Position numbers and translations under genes: made by a program. Positions 38,301-46,857 of a stretch of 64,000 nt of DNA are shown here, piece after piece. The notes under the pieces are model-generated. The model searched no databases, was not told the DNA's origin, and saw nothing but the letters and a program-made list of their open reading frames with translations. The DNA comes from Paenibacillus sp. Marseille-Q4541 (GTDB lineage: Bacteria > Bacillota > Bacilli > Paenibacillales > Paenibacillaceae), in contig NZ_JAGXCY010000013.1 of assembly GCF_018310695.1 (NCBI RefSeq), positions 53,451 through 117,450 of the forward strand. Direction: 5' to 3'. Numbering within the stretch: position 1 is the first letter of the stretch; the number at the start of each line of letters is the position of its first letter.

Positions 38301-41300
38301 TCTCGCAAACCACTTGTAGCACAATTCGAGTTCCGCGGCGAAAAGGTAATTATGATTGCGAATCACTTCAATTCGAAGTCAGGAGATCAAGCTCCATTTG
38401 GCGCAGTACAGCCTCCTACTTTGACGAGTGAAGTACAGCGTCATGAAATTGCTAAGATCGTGAACAACTTTGTAAAAGGAATCGTCACTGAAAATCCGGA
38501 TGCGAATATCATTGTGACCGGAGACTTAAATGATTTCCAGTTCACCCCAACAGGTACGATTCTGAAAGGGAACGAGCTTGACAATCTGATCGATACTTTG
38601 CCTTTAGGAGAACAGTACACCTACACGTATGATGGTAACTCACAGGTGCTCGACCACATTCTGGTTAGCAAAAACCTGACTGCCTCCTCCGTGGTAGATG
38701 TGGTACATCTAAATGCTGATTTCTCTCCAACCAGCGGACGAGTGTCTGATCATGATCCAGTTGTAGCACAAATTAACCTTGGATCAGAACCACCTAGTGA
38801 AGAGGACTTTGAAATGACCATTCTTCACACGAACGATACTCATGCAAATCTAGATACTACTAACGCGCCAGACACCATTGCACGACGTGTAGCCGCAATC
38901 AAAACAGCCAAAGAAGAGGCGGTTAACCCAATCCTTGTAGATGCTGGCGACGTGTTCTCGGGAACATTATATTTCAATAAATATTTAGGACAAGCCGACC
39001 TCGAATTCATGAACCTAGTGAAATATGACGCGATGACGTTTGGTAACCATGAATTTGATAAAGGTTCCGAAGTACTTGATGCTTTCATTAATAATGCCAA
39101 GTTCCCATTCATTTCTTCCAACGTGAACTTCTCTGCTGATCCGCTGCTTAACAGCCGATTCAATAATGAAGTGACAACACAGCCTGAGGATGGACAAATC
39201 TATCCAGCTGTCATAATGGAAGTAGACGGGGAGCAAGTTGGAATTATTGGTGTAACTACCGAAGATACAGCCAATATCGCTTCTCCTGGAGCTGTAACTT
39301 TTGATAATGCTATTCAAAAAGCAAAAGGCGCAGTGGCTATGCTGGAGAACGAAGGAGTCAATAAGATTCTTCTACTCTCTCATCTTGGATATGATCAGGA
39401 TGTTCAGCTTGCCAAAGAAGTAGAAGGTATTGATGTTATTGTGGGCGGTCACAGCCATACTAAACTCGATAACGCAATCGTAGATCGTACCAACGAAGCG
39501 CCAAAATTGATTGTACAGACAGGTGAGAAAGGACAATTCCTTGGCAACCTTAATGTTGTCTTCGATGATCAAGGCGTTCTGAAAGACTGGAATGACAATC
39601 TGATCTCCATTGAAGCCAAGAATGCGAATGGCAGCTATGTGATCACACCTGATGAGGAAGCTCTTTCTATTCTAAACACGAAATATAAGCCAGGTGTAAC
39701 TGCCCTTAAAGAAGAAAAAGTCGGTACGACAGAAGTCCAATTGGACGGGGTTCGTGATAACGTTCGTACCAAAGAAACCAACCTAGGTAACTTTATTGCC
39801 GATGGCATGCTGGATGCAGCAAAAGCAGCAGGTACGGGGGCAGTTATCGCTCTTCAAAACGGTGGCGGAATCCGTGCTCCTATCGAAGCAGGCGATGTCA
39901 CCATGGGTGATGTGATGACCGTACTTCCGTTCAACAATGATCTCGTAACCATTACACTCACAGGTCAAGAGATTAAAGATGCGATGGAAAACGGTGTATC
40001 GAAAATTCCTAGTGCAGATGGACGTTTCCCTCATATTGCAGGTATGAAATTCTATTATGACTCGACCAAACCTGTGAACGAGCGCGTACTTCAGATTAAG
40101 GTAAAAGGTACTAACGGCTATGAGCCGCTGGATCTGAACAAATCTTATGAAGTAGCAACGAATGCCTTTACCGCTAAAGGAGGAGATTTCTACGCTTCTC
40201 TGGAGAAAGCTTATAAGGAAGGCCGAGTGAATCTACTCTATTTGCCTGACTTTGAAGTCTTCTCAAATTACGTAAAAAAAATTGGGAACATTACGGCAGA
40301 AACTTCTGCAGTAGAAGGAAGAATTATTGATCTTAAAGGAGCTCCGCTTCCAGAGGAAGAGGTTACTCCTGAACCAGGAACACCGGAAACTGGTGGTGGA
40401 GAAGGTTCGGTTACGCCACCAACTGTCACACCTGATCCAGTACCGACTCCAGGTGAAATTCTGCTCAGCGTAACTGCTGAGAATGGAGCAGCGAATGCCG
40501 TTGTATCTGAAGCTGCAATGAAAGAAGCATTAAAACAACCAAATGCTGGCCGTATTACAATTCGAGTAACTAGCAATCAGCCAATGACCCAAGCAGATAT
40601 TCAACTTCAAAATCAAGCACTGTCTGCCTTGATTGCTGCTACAAATGTACAAGTTGTATCTGTTGTAACTCCATATGGCAGCTATGAACTTCCAACGAGT
40701 GAGTTAAAACTCTCTGACTGGGCTAAGAAGCTGGGCGCAGAGGCTAGCAACATTCTGCTTCACCTGTCCTTATCCAAGGATGCAGCTGCACTTAGCGCGG
40801 CATCGGATAAAGGATATAATGTTCTCGGAGCGGTGAATTTCTCCATCACAGCAGGAATCGATCAAAGGAAACAACTCAGTGTGACTGGTTTCGATCGGTA
40901 TGTCAAACATACCCTCACCATTGATAAAAAAGCATCTGGCAGTGTAGCCGTCGTTCGAGTGAATGCTTCTGGCACATACACGCCTGTCCCTTTCCGTATG
41001 AATGGAGATCAGGTCTACATCTACAGCCATCATGGCGGTACTTATCTGGTACTAGAGAACAAAGTGACTTTTGGTGATATCAACAATCACTTTGCGAAGC
41101 TTGATGTAGAATCTCTTGCTGCGAAAATGATTATTCAGGGTCGTTCAGCGCAAAATTACGTACCGAACAGTTCCGTAACGAGAGCAGAATATGTAGCTCT
41201 GCTGGTTCGCACGCTTGGTCTTGAACCTGAGACTGGTACAACTGGATTTACTGATGTTCAGTCCGCGGACTGGTTTGCAGGTCAAGTTGCATCCGCTGTA

Positions 41301-41615
41301 AAAGCTGGACTGATCAGTGGATATACAGACGGATCATTCAGACCAGATCAGAGGATTACTCGTGAAGAAATCGCTCTGATGACATTCAAAGCCCTGACCT
41401 ATGCAGGCTACGATGCAAACAATAACAGCACGATCAGCTTCAAGGACGCTGCGCAAATTGGTACATGGGCAGAAGAAGCTGTAAAAGAACTGGCTCGCCT
41501 CGGTATTCTAAAAGGAGACCAAAATCAACGTTTTGCACCAAAAGCAAATGCAACACGCGGTGAAGTGGCAGCCATCTTAAATCGTATGCTACCTTCTTTT
41601 AACTTCACAAAATAA
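35385..41615 (+). CDS. Giant SLH-anchored nuclease / 5'-nucleotidase (YhcR-like)
   Basis: The 2076-residue secreted protein has a signal peptide (1-35, ending ANA), a lamin-tail domain (about 38-190), an OB-fold-like unit (about 300-470), a chitobiase-C-like repeat (about 480-556) and a second OB-like region (about 560-800). An endonuclease/exonuclease/phosphatase domain follows (about 824-1135; YNIENF, VEVQDN, GDLNDF, SDHDPV), then a 5'-nucleotidase: metallophosphatase (about 1143-1440; HTNDTHAN, GDVFSG, GNHEFDKG, GGHSHTK) and C-terminal domain (NGGGIR, about 1492). After a Pro-rich linker (about 1655-1690) come a module of unknown fold and three SLH repeats (about 1896-2070) that bind wall polysaccharide. 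YhcR of Bacillus subtilis combines nuclease and nucleotidase domains similarly. The role is probably extracellular DNA/RNA breakdown to nucleosides and phosphate. Confidence 0.92.
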   Translation: MRSLHKQKRRISLLLAVVLLISTLLPVSLISTANAAVNNDQVVISQVYGGGGNNGATYTNDFIELYNPTSQPINLTGWKIRYASKAGNFSDSSSTTLTGNIAPHSYFLIEQAKGTGGTVALPKPDQSGTLAMGAAEGKVELVNAASASVDIVGYGQATNVEGTPTDVLSSSAAAIRKALPGGPTDNRGLDTNNNKDDFTVTSPDPRNSSYVHPASDVLGQVTASPAPNAWQPGTQISLNPPTASASVYADVYGADGEGTGYKLVTEPLTLNEPIRIDTYAAQEGLADGPKTSFQYDVLNQTTVADARTAAKSDNVWTEGIITHIEGRETYIQDETAGIVLYDYPLDAEPGDQVNVAGVMEIYNNLQELKPHELLSSQVVNRGVGVPSPLSITGADLSTVNGETYEARLVSLDNVEIVSGTKPQFTAKQGGEQFTIYSNLAGLQAGKTYSRIIGVVKQFANNYQLIPLNEASLIEELFSVQASPASGPIIRGSSVTLSSPTENTDIYYTLDGSDPTTSSTRYNAQIQINEDVTLKAIVVQGSETSRIYEFTYTAVDQPRISDIQGESHKSSFDGQNVKDIEGVVTQYGYSFSNGSIRGFYIQDPEPDNNDNTSDAIYVYSTSANRPAIGDLVSVTGKVAEYNEGSTSNLTTTQIELQSYTKLAEDQELPAPIILGKNGRAIPNAIIDNDELAVFDPQEDAIDFYESLEGMRVQLENPTIISPYWASAGTYNIATRVENNTADAITPAGGLVLKEAYNYNPQRLIIAYSNPGQEVKTGDTFASDVTGVIGYNNSNFKVIPAQGELPAIIKGSYEQEVTTIETDPNKLRVASYNIENFYPGVGAEKINKLATSFVENMKSPDIISLVEVQDNNGEQNDGTTDAIQSYQTLINAIKNVGGPTYEYTDIAPVNNADGGAPGANIRVGYLYNPERVTLSASVNAKKGTSTEAVSYHAETDQLSVNPGRVDPTNVNFNASRKPLVAQFEFRGEKVIMIANHFNSKSGDQAPFGAVQPPTLTSEVQRHEIAKIVNNFVKGIVTENPDANIIVTGDLNDFQFTPTGTILKGNELDNLIDTLPLGEQYTYTYDGNSQVLDHILVSKNLTASSVVDVVHLNADFSPTSGRVSDHDPVVAQINLGSEPPSEEDFEMTILHTNDTHANLDTTNAPDTIARRVAAIKTAKEEAVNPILVDAGDVFSGTLYFNKYLGQADLEFMNLVKYDAMTFGNHEFDKGSEVLDAFINNAKFPFISSNVNFSADPLLNSRFNNEVTTQPEDGQIYPAVIMEVDGEQVGIIGVTTEDTANIASPGAVTFDNAIQKAKGAVAMLENEGVNKILLLSHLGYDQDVQLAKEVEGIDVIVGGHSHTKLDNAIVDRTNEAPKLIVQTGEKGQFLGNLNVVFDDQGVLKDWNDNLISIEAKNANGSYVITPDEEALSILNTKYKPGVTALKEEKVGTTEVQLDGVRDNVRTKETNLGNFIADGMLDAAKAAGTGAVIALQNGGGIRAPIEAGDVTMGDVMTVLPFNNDLVTITLTGQEIKDAMENGVSKIPSADGRFPHIAGMKFYYDSTKPVNERVLQIKVKGTNGYEPLDLNKSYEVATNAFTAKGGDFYASLEKAYKEGRVNLLYLPDFEVFSNYVKKIGNITAETSAVEGRIIDLKGAPLPEEEVTPEPGTPETGGGEGSVTPPTVTPDPVPTPGEILLSVTAENGAANAVVSEAAMKEALKQPNAGRITIRVTSNQPMTQADIQLQNQALSALIAATNVQVVSVVTPYGSYELPTSELKLSDWAKKLGAEASNILLHLSLSKDAAALSAASDKGYNVLGAVNFSITAGIDQRKQLSVTGFDRYVKHTLTIDKKASGSVAVVRVNASGTYTPVPFRMNGDQVYIYSHHGGTYLVLENKVTFGDINNHFAKLDVESLAAKMIIQGRSAQNYVPNSSVTRAEYVALLVRTLGLEPETGTTGFTDVQSADWFAGQVASAVKAGLISGYTDGSFRPDQRITREEIALMTFKALTYAGYDANNNSTISFKDAAQIGTWAEEAVKELARLGILKGDQNQRFAPKANATRGEVAAILNRMLPSFNFTK

Positions 41616-41641
41616 TCGCAATCTGCATTGTTACTTACAAT

Positions 41642-41690
41642 AAAGCAACCGTCTACTGGGTTTATTCCAGAGACGGTTGCTTTTATTTTA
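41642..41690 (+). terminator. Terminator of the giant nucleotidase gene
   Basis: AAAGCAACCGTCT plus CTGG pairs with CCAG plus AGACGGTTGCTTT with one bulged A, then TTATTTTA. Confidence 0.85.
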
Positions 41691-41726
41691 ATCATAGAAG
41701 CTTATAAGTAAGGGCGAAGGACAACG

Positions 41727-41765
41727 AAAAAAAGCCTGCGGCTGACATCAGTCAGCGCAGGCTTT
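41727..41765 (-). terminator. Terminator of the SulP transporter gene
   Basis: AAAGCCTGC and GCTGAC pair with GTCAGC and GCAGGCTTT around a 4-base loop; the minus strand continues with a T run. Confidence 0.85.
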
Positions 41766-41781
41766 GTTATTGATCGCTTGT

Positions 41782-43575
41782 CTATTCAGCCGGAGTACTT
41801 AAATGAGCAGTCCGGCCAAGCTTTATTTTTTCTAGAACAGAATAGTCCTCTCGTTCCTTATCTTCTTTCATTTCTTCACCACAAAGTACACTGCATTCTC
41901 GGAACACGGCATGCTTACATCCATAACACTTATCAGAATGAATGTTAGTCAGTGCCTTATTAATTGCATCTCCTGTGTGTTCATAGAAATGAGAGCTTCC
42001 GATCTTCTGGTATAAACCTGTTTTCTTCAATAAACGTAAAGGCTGCGGCTGGATACCCGAAATAAGCAGTTCTCCTCCAGCGGAATGGATTTTATCTGCG
42101 AGTCTTTCAAGCATAAGCTCTGCTGTCGTATCCATAAACGGAACTTTTGCCATCCGAAGCAAAATAACCTTCGTATCTTCTGTTATAGATAACGGCATCG
42201 TGTCATCAAACCGGTAGGCAGCTCCGAAAAACAAGGGACCTTCCATCGTGTAAATACCGATCTGAGGACAATCATGTTGCTCGTTCACCATATGCGGTTT
42301 TACTTTGACCGTCTCTGGATCAGGAAGCACTTTGAAAACTTTATGCGTCTCCCCCATTTGTTTTACAAACAGAACCGCTGCGAGCACAAGACCCACTTCT
42401 ACCGCGAGTGTCAGATCCGTAAATACCGTAAGCAAAAATGTAATCAACAGCACCAGAGAATCACCCGTTTTGGTCTTGAGAAGATGAAGAAATTCTTTCC
42501 GTTCACTCATATTCCAAGCGACAACCATTAGAACAGGTGCCATCGCTGCAAGGGGTATATTAGAGGCGTAGGGTGCAAACAGTAACAGTATCACAAAAAC
42601 GACAACCCCATGAATCACGCCGGAAATGGGTGACACGGCACCACTTTTAATATTGGTGGCTGTTCTTGCAATCGCTCCTGTTGCTGCAATTCCACCAAAC
42701 AACGGGGCGGCAATATTAGCAATCCCCTGACCGATGAGCTCCCGGTTGCTGTTATGTTTATCCCCTGTCATTCCATCTGCTACCACCGCAGAGAGCAGCG
42801 ACTCAATCGCCCCGAGCATAGCAATGACGAAGGCCGGCTGAATAAGCTGAGTAATCCGCTCCCACGTAATATGAGGAAAATGGAACTTCGGAAGCTCACT
42901 CGGAATGGCCCCATAAGCTGATCCGATGGTAGCCACTTCTCCTTTAAAGAAAAGGGTGGCGACGATGGTTGCCAGTACAAGACCTACTAGAGATCCCGGT
43001 ACTTTTGGAGCGTATCTCTTCAGTAACAGAATAACTGCAAGGGAAATGATGGCTACTACAATACTGTACTTATTCAATGTCCATAGATGAGAGCCGATCT
43101 CCTTCATATTATCGATAAATGCTTCATGGCGCTGCAATCCGGTTAACCCGAGGAAATTTCCGATCTGACCCGTAAAAATAATAACAGCGATGCCGGATGT
43201 AAACCCGATTGTGACAGGCCTCGGTATAAATTTAATCAGGACCCCAAGCTTGAGCAGTCCCATCAAGATTAGCAGAACACCGGCCATCATCCCGGCAATG
43301 AGTAGGTTCTCGTAGCCAAATTGCATACCGATAGCAAACAGAATCGGAATAAAGGCTCCCGTCGGTCCACCGATTTGAAATTTCGAACCACCAAACAACG
43401 AGATAAGAATCCCGGCAATTATGGTCGTATAAATCCCGTACTCGGGTTTCACACCCGATGCAATAGCAAAAGCCATCCCTAGTGGAATGGCAATAATTCC
43501 AACGATCGTACCTGATACGATATCTTTACGCAGAGAAGCCATATTATAGCCTTGAAATCGGCCCCAACCTGTCAT
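41782..43575 (-). CDS. SulP family anion transporter with STAS domain and Cys-rich tail
   Basis: The 597-residue protein has the SulP membrane domain (about 10-400) with IVGIIAIPLGMAFAIASGVKPEYG and GGIAATGAIARTATNIKSGA, and a C-terminal STAS domain (about 440-560, with MAKVPFMDTTAELML). Members move sulfate, bicarbonate or other anions. A tail CYGCKHAVFRECSVLCGEE (about 555-573) has four cysteines, which is unusual for the family and could bind metal or a thiol. An ArsR regulator lies 114 bases upstream on the same strand. Confidence 0.9.
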   Translation of the reverse strand: MTGWGRFQGYNMASLRKDIVSGTIVGIIAIPLGMAFAIASGVKPEYGIYTTIIAGILISLFGGSKFQIGGPTGAFIPILFAIGMQFGYENLLIAGMMAGVLLILMGLLKLGVLIKFIPRPVTIGFTSGIAVIIFTGQIGNFLGLTGLQRHEAFIDNMKEIGSHLWTLNKYSIVVAIISLAVILLLKRYAPKVPGSLVGLVLATIVATLFFKGEVATIGSAYGAIPSELPKFHFPHITWERITQLIQPAFVIAMLGAIESLLSAVVADGMTGDKHNSNRELIGQGIANIAAPLFGGIAATGAIARTATNIKSGAVSPISGVIHGVVVFVILLLFAPYASNIPLAAMAPVLMVVAWNMSERKEFLHLLKTKTGDSLVLLITFLLTVFTDLTLAVEVGLVLAAVLFVKQMGETHKVFKVLPDPETVKVKPHMVNEQHDCPQIGIYTMEGPLFFGAAYRFDDTMPLSITEDTKVILLRMAKVPFMDTTAELMLERLADKIHSAGGELLISGIQPQPLRLLKKTGLYQKIGSSHFYEHTGDAINKALTNIHSDKCYGCKHAVFRECSVLCGEEMKEDKEREDYSVLEKIKLGRTAHLSTPAE

Positions 43576-43689
43576 ATATCATAACCTTCTTTTCTTTAAA
43601 TATTTGATTATTTGAATATATGAAACATAATACGACGGTATGCCAAAAAAATCAACGCAAAAACGCACACGGCTTCTTTGAACGCCTTG

Positions 43690-44016
43690 TTAATTTTTGC
43701 GCATATCTTCGAGCATAGAAATGGCACTGACCAGATGATTATCAAAAATTTGTTTGGCTACAACCAGCAAATCCTTAATAAGCGGATCACGCAGGGAGTA
43801 AATAACCGAAGTACCCTCTTTTACGCTTGAGACTACATTTTTGGAGCGGAGTACGGCAAGCTGCTGAGAAACCGCAGAACCTTCTGAGCCAAGAATGGCT
43901 TGAATTTCGTTGACCGTCTTTTTCCCTTCGCTGAGTACCTCAAGAATTCGGATACGCATTGGATGAGCCAGTGCTTTAAAAAATTCAGCTTTAAATTGTT
44001 GAACTTCATTATTCAT
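43690..44016 (-). CDS. ArsR family transcriptional regulator
   Basis: The 108-residue protein has the ArsR winged helix: FFKALAHPMRIRILEVLSEG, then GSEGSAVSQQLAVLRSKNVVSSVKEG and the wing SVIYSLRDP. It has no cysteine, so the classic arsenic or cadmium thiolate site in helix 3 is absent, and no obvious alpha5 metal motif is seen. It may sense a redox or sulfur signal rather than a metal. It is upstream of the SulP gene in the same direction, and probably controls it and itself. Confidence 0.9.
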   Translation of the reverse strand: MNNEVQQFKAEFFKALAHPMRIRILEVLSEGKKTVNEIQAILGSEGSAVSQQLAVLRSKNVVSSVKEGTSVIYSLRDPLIKDLLVVAKQIFDNHLVSAISMLEDMRKN

Positions 44017-44058
44017 GATAGTAAACTCCTCGGAATTTCCTTAAAAATATATTGTTAT

Positions 44059-44079
44059 CATAGCACAGGTACTGCTATG
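44059..44079 (-). promoter_or_regulatory. Inverted repeat in the ArsR promoter
   Basis: CATAGCA and TGCTATG, perfect 7-bp arms with a 7-base spacer, overlap a candidate -10 (TATGAT on the minus strand) 40-60 bases before the ArsR start. This is a likely ArsR-type autoregulatory operator. Confidence 0.55.
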
Positions 44080-44180
44080 CCGAAACCTCTAGACAAAAGT
44101 TGACTATTCATTTAACTAGTCTGCTGGTTAATGAATATGTAGATACCTAACTTGAACTTAAAATAGAGAGGAACATGAGC

Positions 44181-45074
44181 ATGAAGCAAGCCATGATTAT
44201 TATTAATCCTTCATCTGGTAAAGAAGAAGCGCTGGAATATGTCCGTCAAGTGGAAGACATTTTGCATGAGAAGGGATACGAAGTAACCGTGAATGAGACA
44301 GCTAAAGCACTCGACGCGACAGAATTCTGTATGACTGCCTGCAAGGAGTGTTATGACCTTGTCGTATCCATTGGTGGTGACGGTACACTACATGAGACGA
44401 TTAATGGACTGATTGACCAAGATCATCGTCCGATCCTCGGCGTTATCCCGCTTGGAACCGTGAATGATTTTGCGCGTGCCCTGGACATCCCGCTTGATCC
44501 TGAAAAAGCGATCCAGACCCTAACATCATCAGCAGTCAAAACGGTCGACATGGGCAAAATGAACGATCGCCTTTTTGCTAACGTTGTTGCCGCAGGTTCT
44601 CTAGCCGAATCGCTGTCTTCCGTATCCTCTGAAGACAAGTCAAAGCTTGGTGCCTTCGCCTACCTAAAGGAAGGAATCAAGGAACTGATGAGCAATCCCT
44701 CCCATCCCTTTACGATTACATACGATGGAGAGACATGGGTAGGAGAATCACCTTTGTTTCTGGCCGCACTAACGAACTCCGTAGGCGGATTTGAGAAGCT
44801 TGTTCCGGATGCATCCGTGGACGATGGCCTCATTCACTGCTTTATTGTTAAAAACATTAACGTTTTCAACACGATTACGGTAGGCACTTCTTTATTATTT
44901 GGCAGTCTCAAGGACCATAAAGATGTTGTCTATTTTACCGCAAAAAATGTCCATGTCTCTTCCTCTGAACAGATCCTTACCAACGTCGATGGAGAGGATG
45001 GTCCTCCCCTTCCGCTTGAACTTCGTATTCTACCTGCTCATATTCAGGTCATCGTACCGGAAGAAGATTCATAA
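44181..45074 (+). CDS. Diacylglycerol kinase family lipid kinase (DagK/YegS-like)
   Basis: I choose ATG 44181, nine bases after GAGAGG; ATG 44175 is only three bases away. The 297-residue protein has the diacylglycerol kinase catalytic blocks MIIINPSSGK at the N-terminus, VSIGGDGTLHETINGL (about 60-75) and GVIPLGTVNDFARAL (about 90-104), and a beta-rich C-terminal lobe. Members phosphorylate diacylglycerol, ceramide or undecaprenol-type lipids at the membrane. It converges with the diguanylate cyclase gene. Confidence 0.92.
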   Translation: MKQAMIIINPSSGKEEALEYVRQVEDILHEKGYEVTVNETAKALDATEFCMTACKECYDLVVSIGGDGTLHETINGLIDQDHRPILGVIPLGTVNDFARALDIPLDPEKAIQTLTSSAVKTVDMGKMNDRLFANVVAAGSLAESLSSVSSEDKSKLGAFAYLKEGIKELMSNPSHPFTITYDGETWVGESPLFLAALTNSVGGFEKLVPDASVDDGLIHCFIVKNINVFNTITVGTSLLFGSLKDHKDVVYFTAKNVHVSSSEQILTNVDGEDGPPLPLELRILPAHIQVIVPEEDS

Positions 45075-45082
45075 TTCATCAG

Positions 45083-46657
45083 TTACGAAGCCTTACTGTA
45101 AGGGTGGACACAGTTCCGCCCTCTTTCTTTTGCCATATAAAGTGCTTGATCTGCCTGCCTCATGAGCGTAATCAAGGGAAGGGGCTCATCACCTTCGTTG
45201 ATACTGACCTGAGTTACACCAAAACTAGATGTTACACGAACTTCTTTCCCATTAACGAGCATAGATTGTTCGGCAATATGACTACGTATCGAATCGGCCA
45301 CCGTATACGCCTCCGTCAGAGAAGTATTCGGCAGGCATAACACAAACTCATCCCCACCGTACCTGCCCGCAATATCAGCAGGCTGTATATTTTCTCTGAC
45401 GGCTTCAGCTACATGTGTGAGTACGATATCACCTGCTTCATGCCCAATCTTATCATTGACCTGCTTGAAATAATCCACGTCAAACATAATCATCGAGAAG
45501 GTTCCTCCCGTATAAGTGAGTTTATTCAAACATGCCTCAGACTGACGTATAAGCGCTCTTTTGTTCAGCATCCCCGTCAAACTGTCGGTATCGGCCAGTT
45601 TTTTCAGCTTTTTCTGCATTAACACTCGCTCTGTAATGTTGGAGAAAGACAGGATTGTACCCACCTGCTGGCGTTGTTTATTTCGAATAGGAGCGAACTG
45701 AATATGAAAATAGCTGTACACTCCATGCAACAAAAACTTTTGATCCTGTTCTTTCCCAGCTTCAATTACCTCAATGAGTTCAGGATATTGACTAAATACG
45801 TCACTTGCTTTCTTGCCAATCACTTTCCTGTTTAGCGTAGGTACAATCCCTAACATAGCATGATTATAATCAACCACCATTTGCTTCTCATTCAGAACAA
45901 CAATGCCATCTTCCATATTCGTAAACACCATATCTCTTGCAATCGGAATGACATCAAACATTTGGAAGCGTAAAAGAGCAATCCCATGAAAAATGAACGA
46001 TATGCTTGTAAATATAGGTCCGAGATCTATGCCATACGGACTGAGGCCCGTCAGATAAATAAAGCCGCCCATGACGGGGACAATGAGACCGATGACCATG
46101 ACTACGATCTGAATGCGGAACCGAGCTCTTGCCGCTGTTCTAATTCCTCTGAGTAAAACGGTGATCCCCGCGATCATACAGCCGTACAAAAAGGCCGAAT
46201 GAACACCAAACCAAAATCCGTATTCAAGTTCGGGCATAGGAAAAGGGCCATCACTACGGAGCTTCATGGATGTGTAGTACAGATGGTGAAAGTCGTTGGT
46301 CACCTGCAGGAGCATCGTAATAGCAGGGATAACAAAAAGGCTATAGTATACAGGGCACTTTAATTTGATCCCCACATAATCGATACACATGAGTAAAGTG
46401 AATACGGGTATGAGCGTCAGCGGAATATACTCTATTTTGATCCAAAACATCATTTTCTCAATTGAGGTGCTCACAAGTTCAAAAATATAGGCAAAAGAGA
46501 ATAGGGCGGCCAGCAGTGTCATGATGATGTAATAGCGCCCTCCAGGGGAATTTTTAAATGTTAAAATGCCATAAATGCATAGACAGACACTTAGTGTCCC
46601 TCCAAAAAGAATCATAATTATGGGTACAAGCAGCTCTTCTGCCATTCTCATTCTCAT
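45083..46657 (-). CDS. Membrane-bound diguanylate cyclase with PAS domain
   Basis: The 524-residue protein has an N-terminal seven- to eight-helix membrane sensor of the HisKA_7TM type (about 5-225), a PAS domain (about 235-345), and a GGDEF domain (about 355-520) with an intact GRYGGDEF active site (about 434). The product-inhibition I-site usually has RxxD just before it; here the residues are QPAD, so feedback inhibition by c-di-GMP is probably lost. It makes c-di-GMP in response to a signal sensed in the membrane. Either ATG (46657 or 46651) could be the start. Confidence 0.9.
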   Translation of the reverse strand: MRMRMAEELLVPIIMILFGGTLSVCLCIYGILTFKNSPGGRYYIIMTLLAALFSFAYIFELVSTSIEKMMFWIKIEYIPLTLIPVFTLLMCIDYVGIKLKCPVYYSLFVIPAITMLLQVTNDFHHLYYTSMKLRSDGPFPMPELEYGFWFGVHSAFLYGCMIAGITVLLRGIRTAARARFRIQIVVMVIGLIVPVMGGFIYLTGLSPYGIDLGPIFTSISFIFHGIALLRFQMFDVIPIARDMVFTNMEDGIVVLNEKQMVVDYNHAMLGIVPTLNRKVIGKKASDVFSQYPELIEVIEAGKEQDQKFLLHGVYSYFHIQFAPIRNKQRQQVGTILSFSNITERVLMQKKLKKLADTDSLTGMLNKRALIRQSEACLNKLTYTGGTFSMIMFDVDYFKQVNDKIGHEAGDIVLTHVAEAVRENIQPADIAGRYGGDEFVLCLPNTSLTEAYTVADSIRSHIAEQSMLVNGKEVRVTSSFGVTQVSINEGDEPLPLITLMRQADQALYMAKERGRNCVHPYSKAS

Positions 46658-46791
46658 CTACTCCAAACGAGATTTTAGACCTAATGTCTTATTATATAGT
46701 AGAAACTTCCACAAAAACCAGCTGTTTATTACAAAAATCGACGTATTTCTCTTACTGTAATTATGTAATTATCTGGACCTTTTACTGGCAT

Positions 46792-46833
46792 GAAAAAAAG
46801 CCTCGAAATCCTCCCTACAGAGACTTCGAGGCT
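46792..46833 (-). terminator. Terminator of the monooxygenase gene
   Basis: AGCCTCGAA pairs with TTCGAGGCT; on the minus strand seven T follow the stem. Confidence 0.8.
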
Positions 46834-46857
46834 GAACATGTGCAATTTTTATAAAAA

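Noticed and set aside
43595..43625. AT-rich ATATT/AATAT repeat between ArsR and SulP as a second operator
   Set aside because: Only five bases pair at the outside and the middle does not match; AT-rich sequence gives such repeats by chance.
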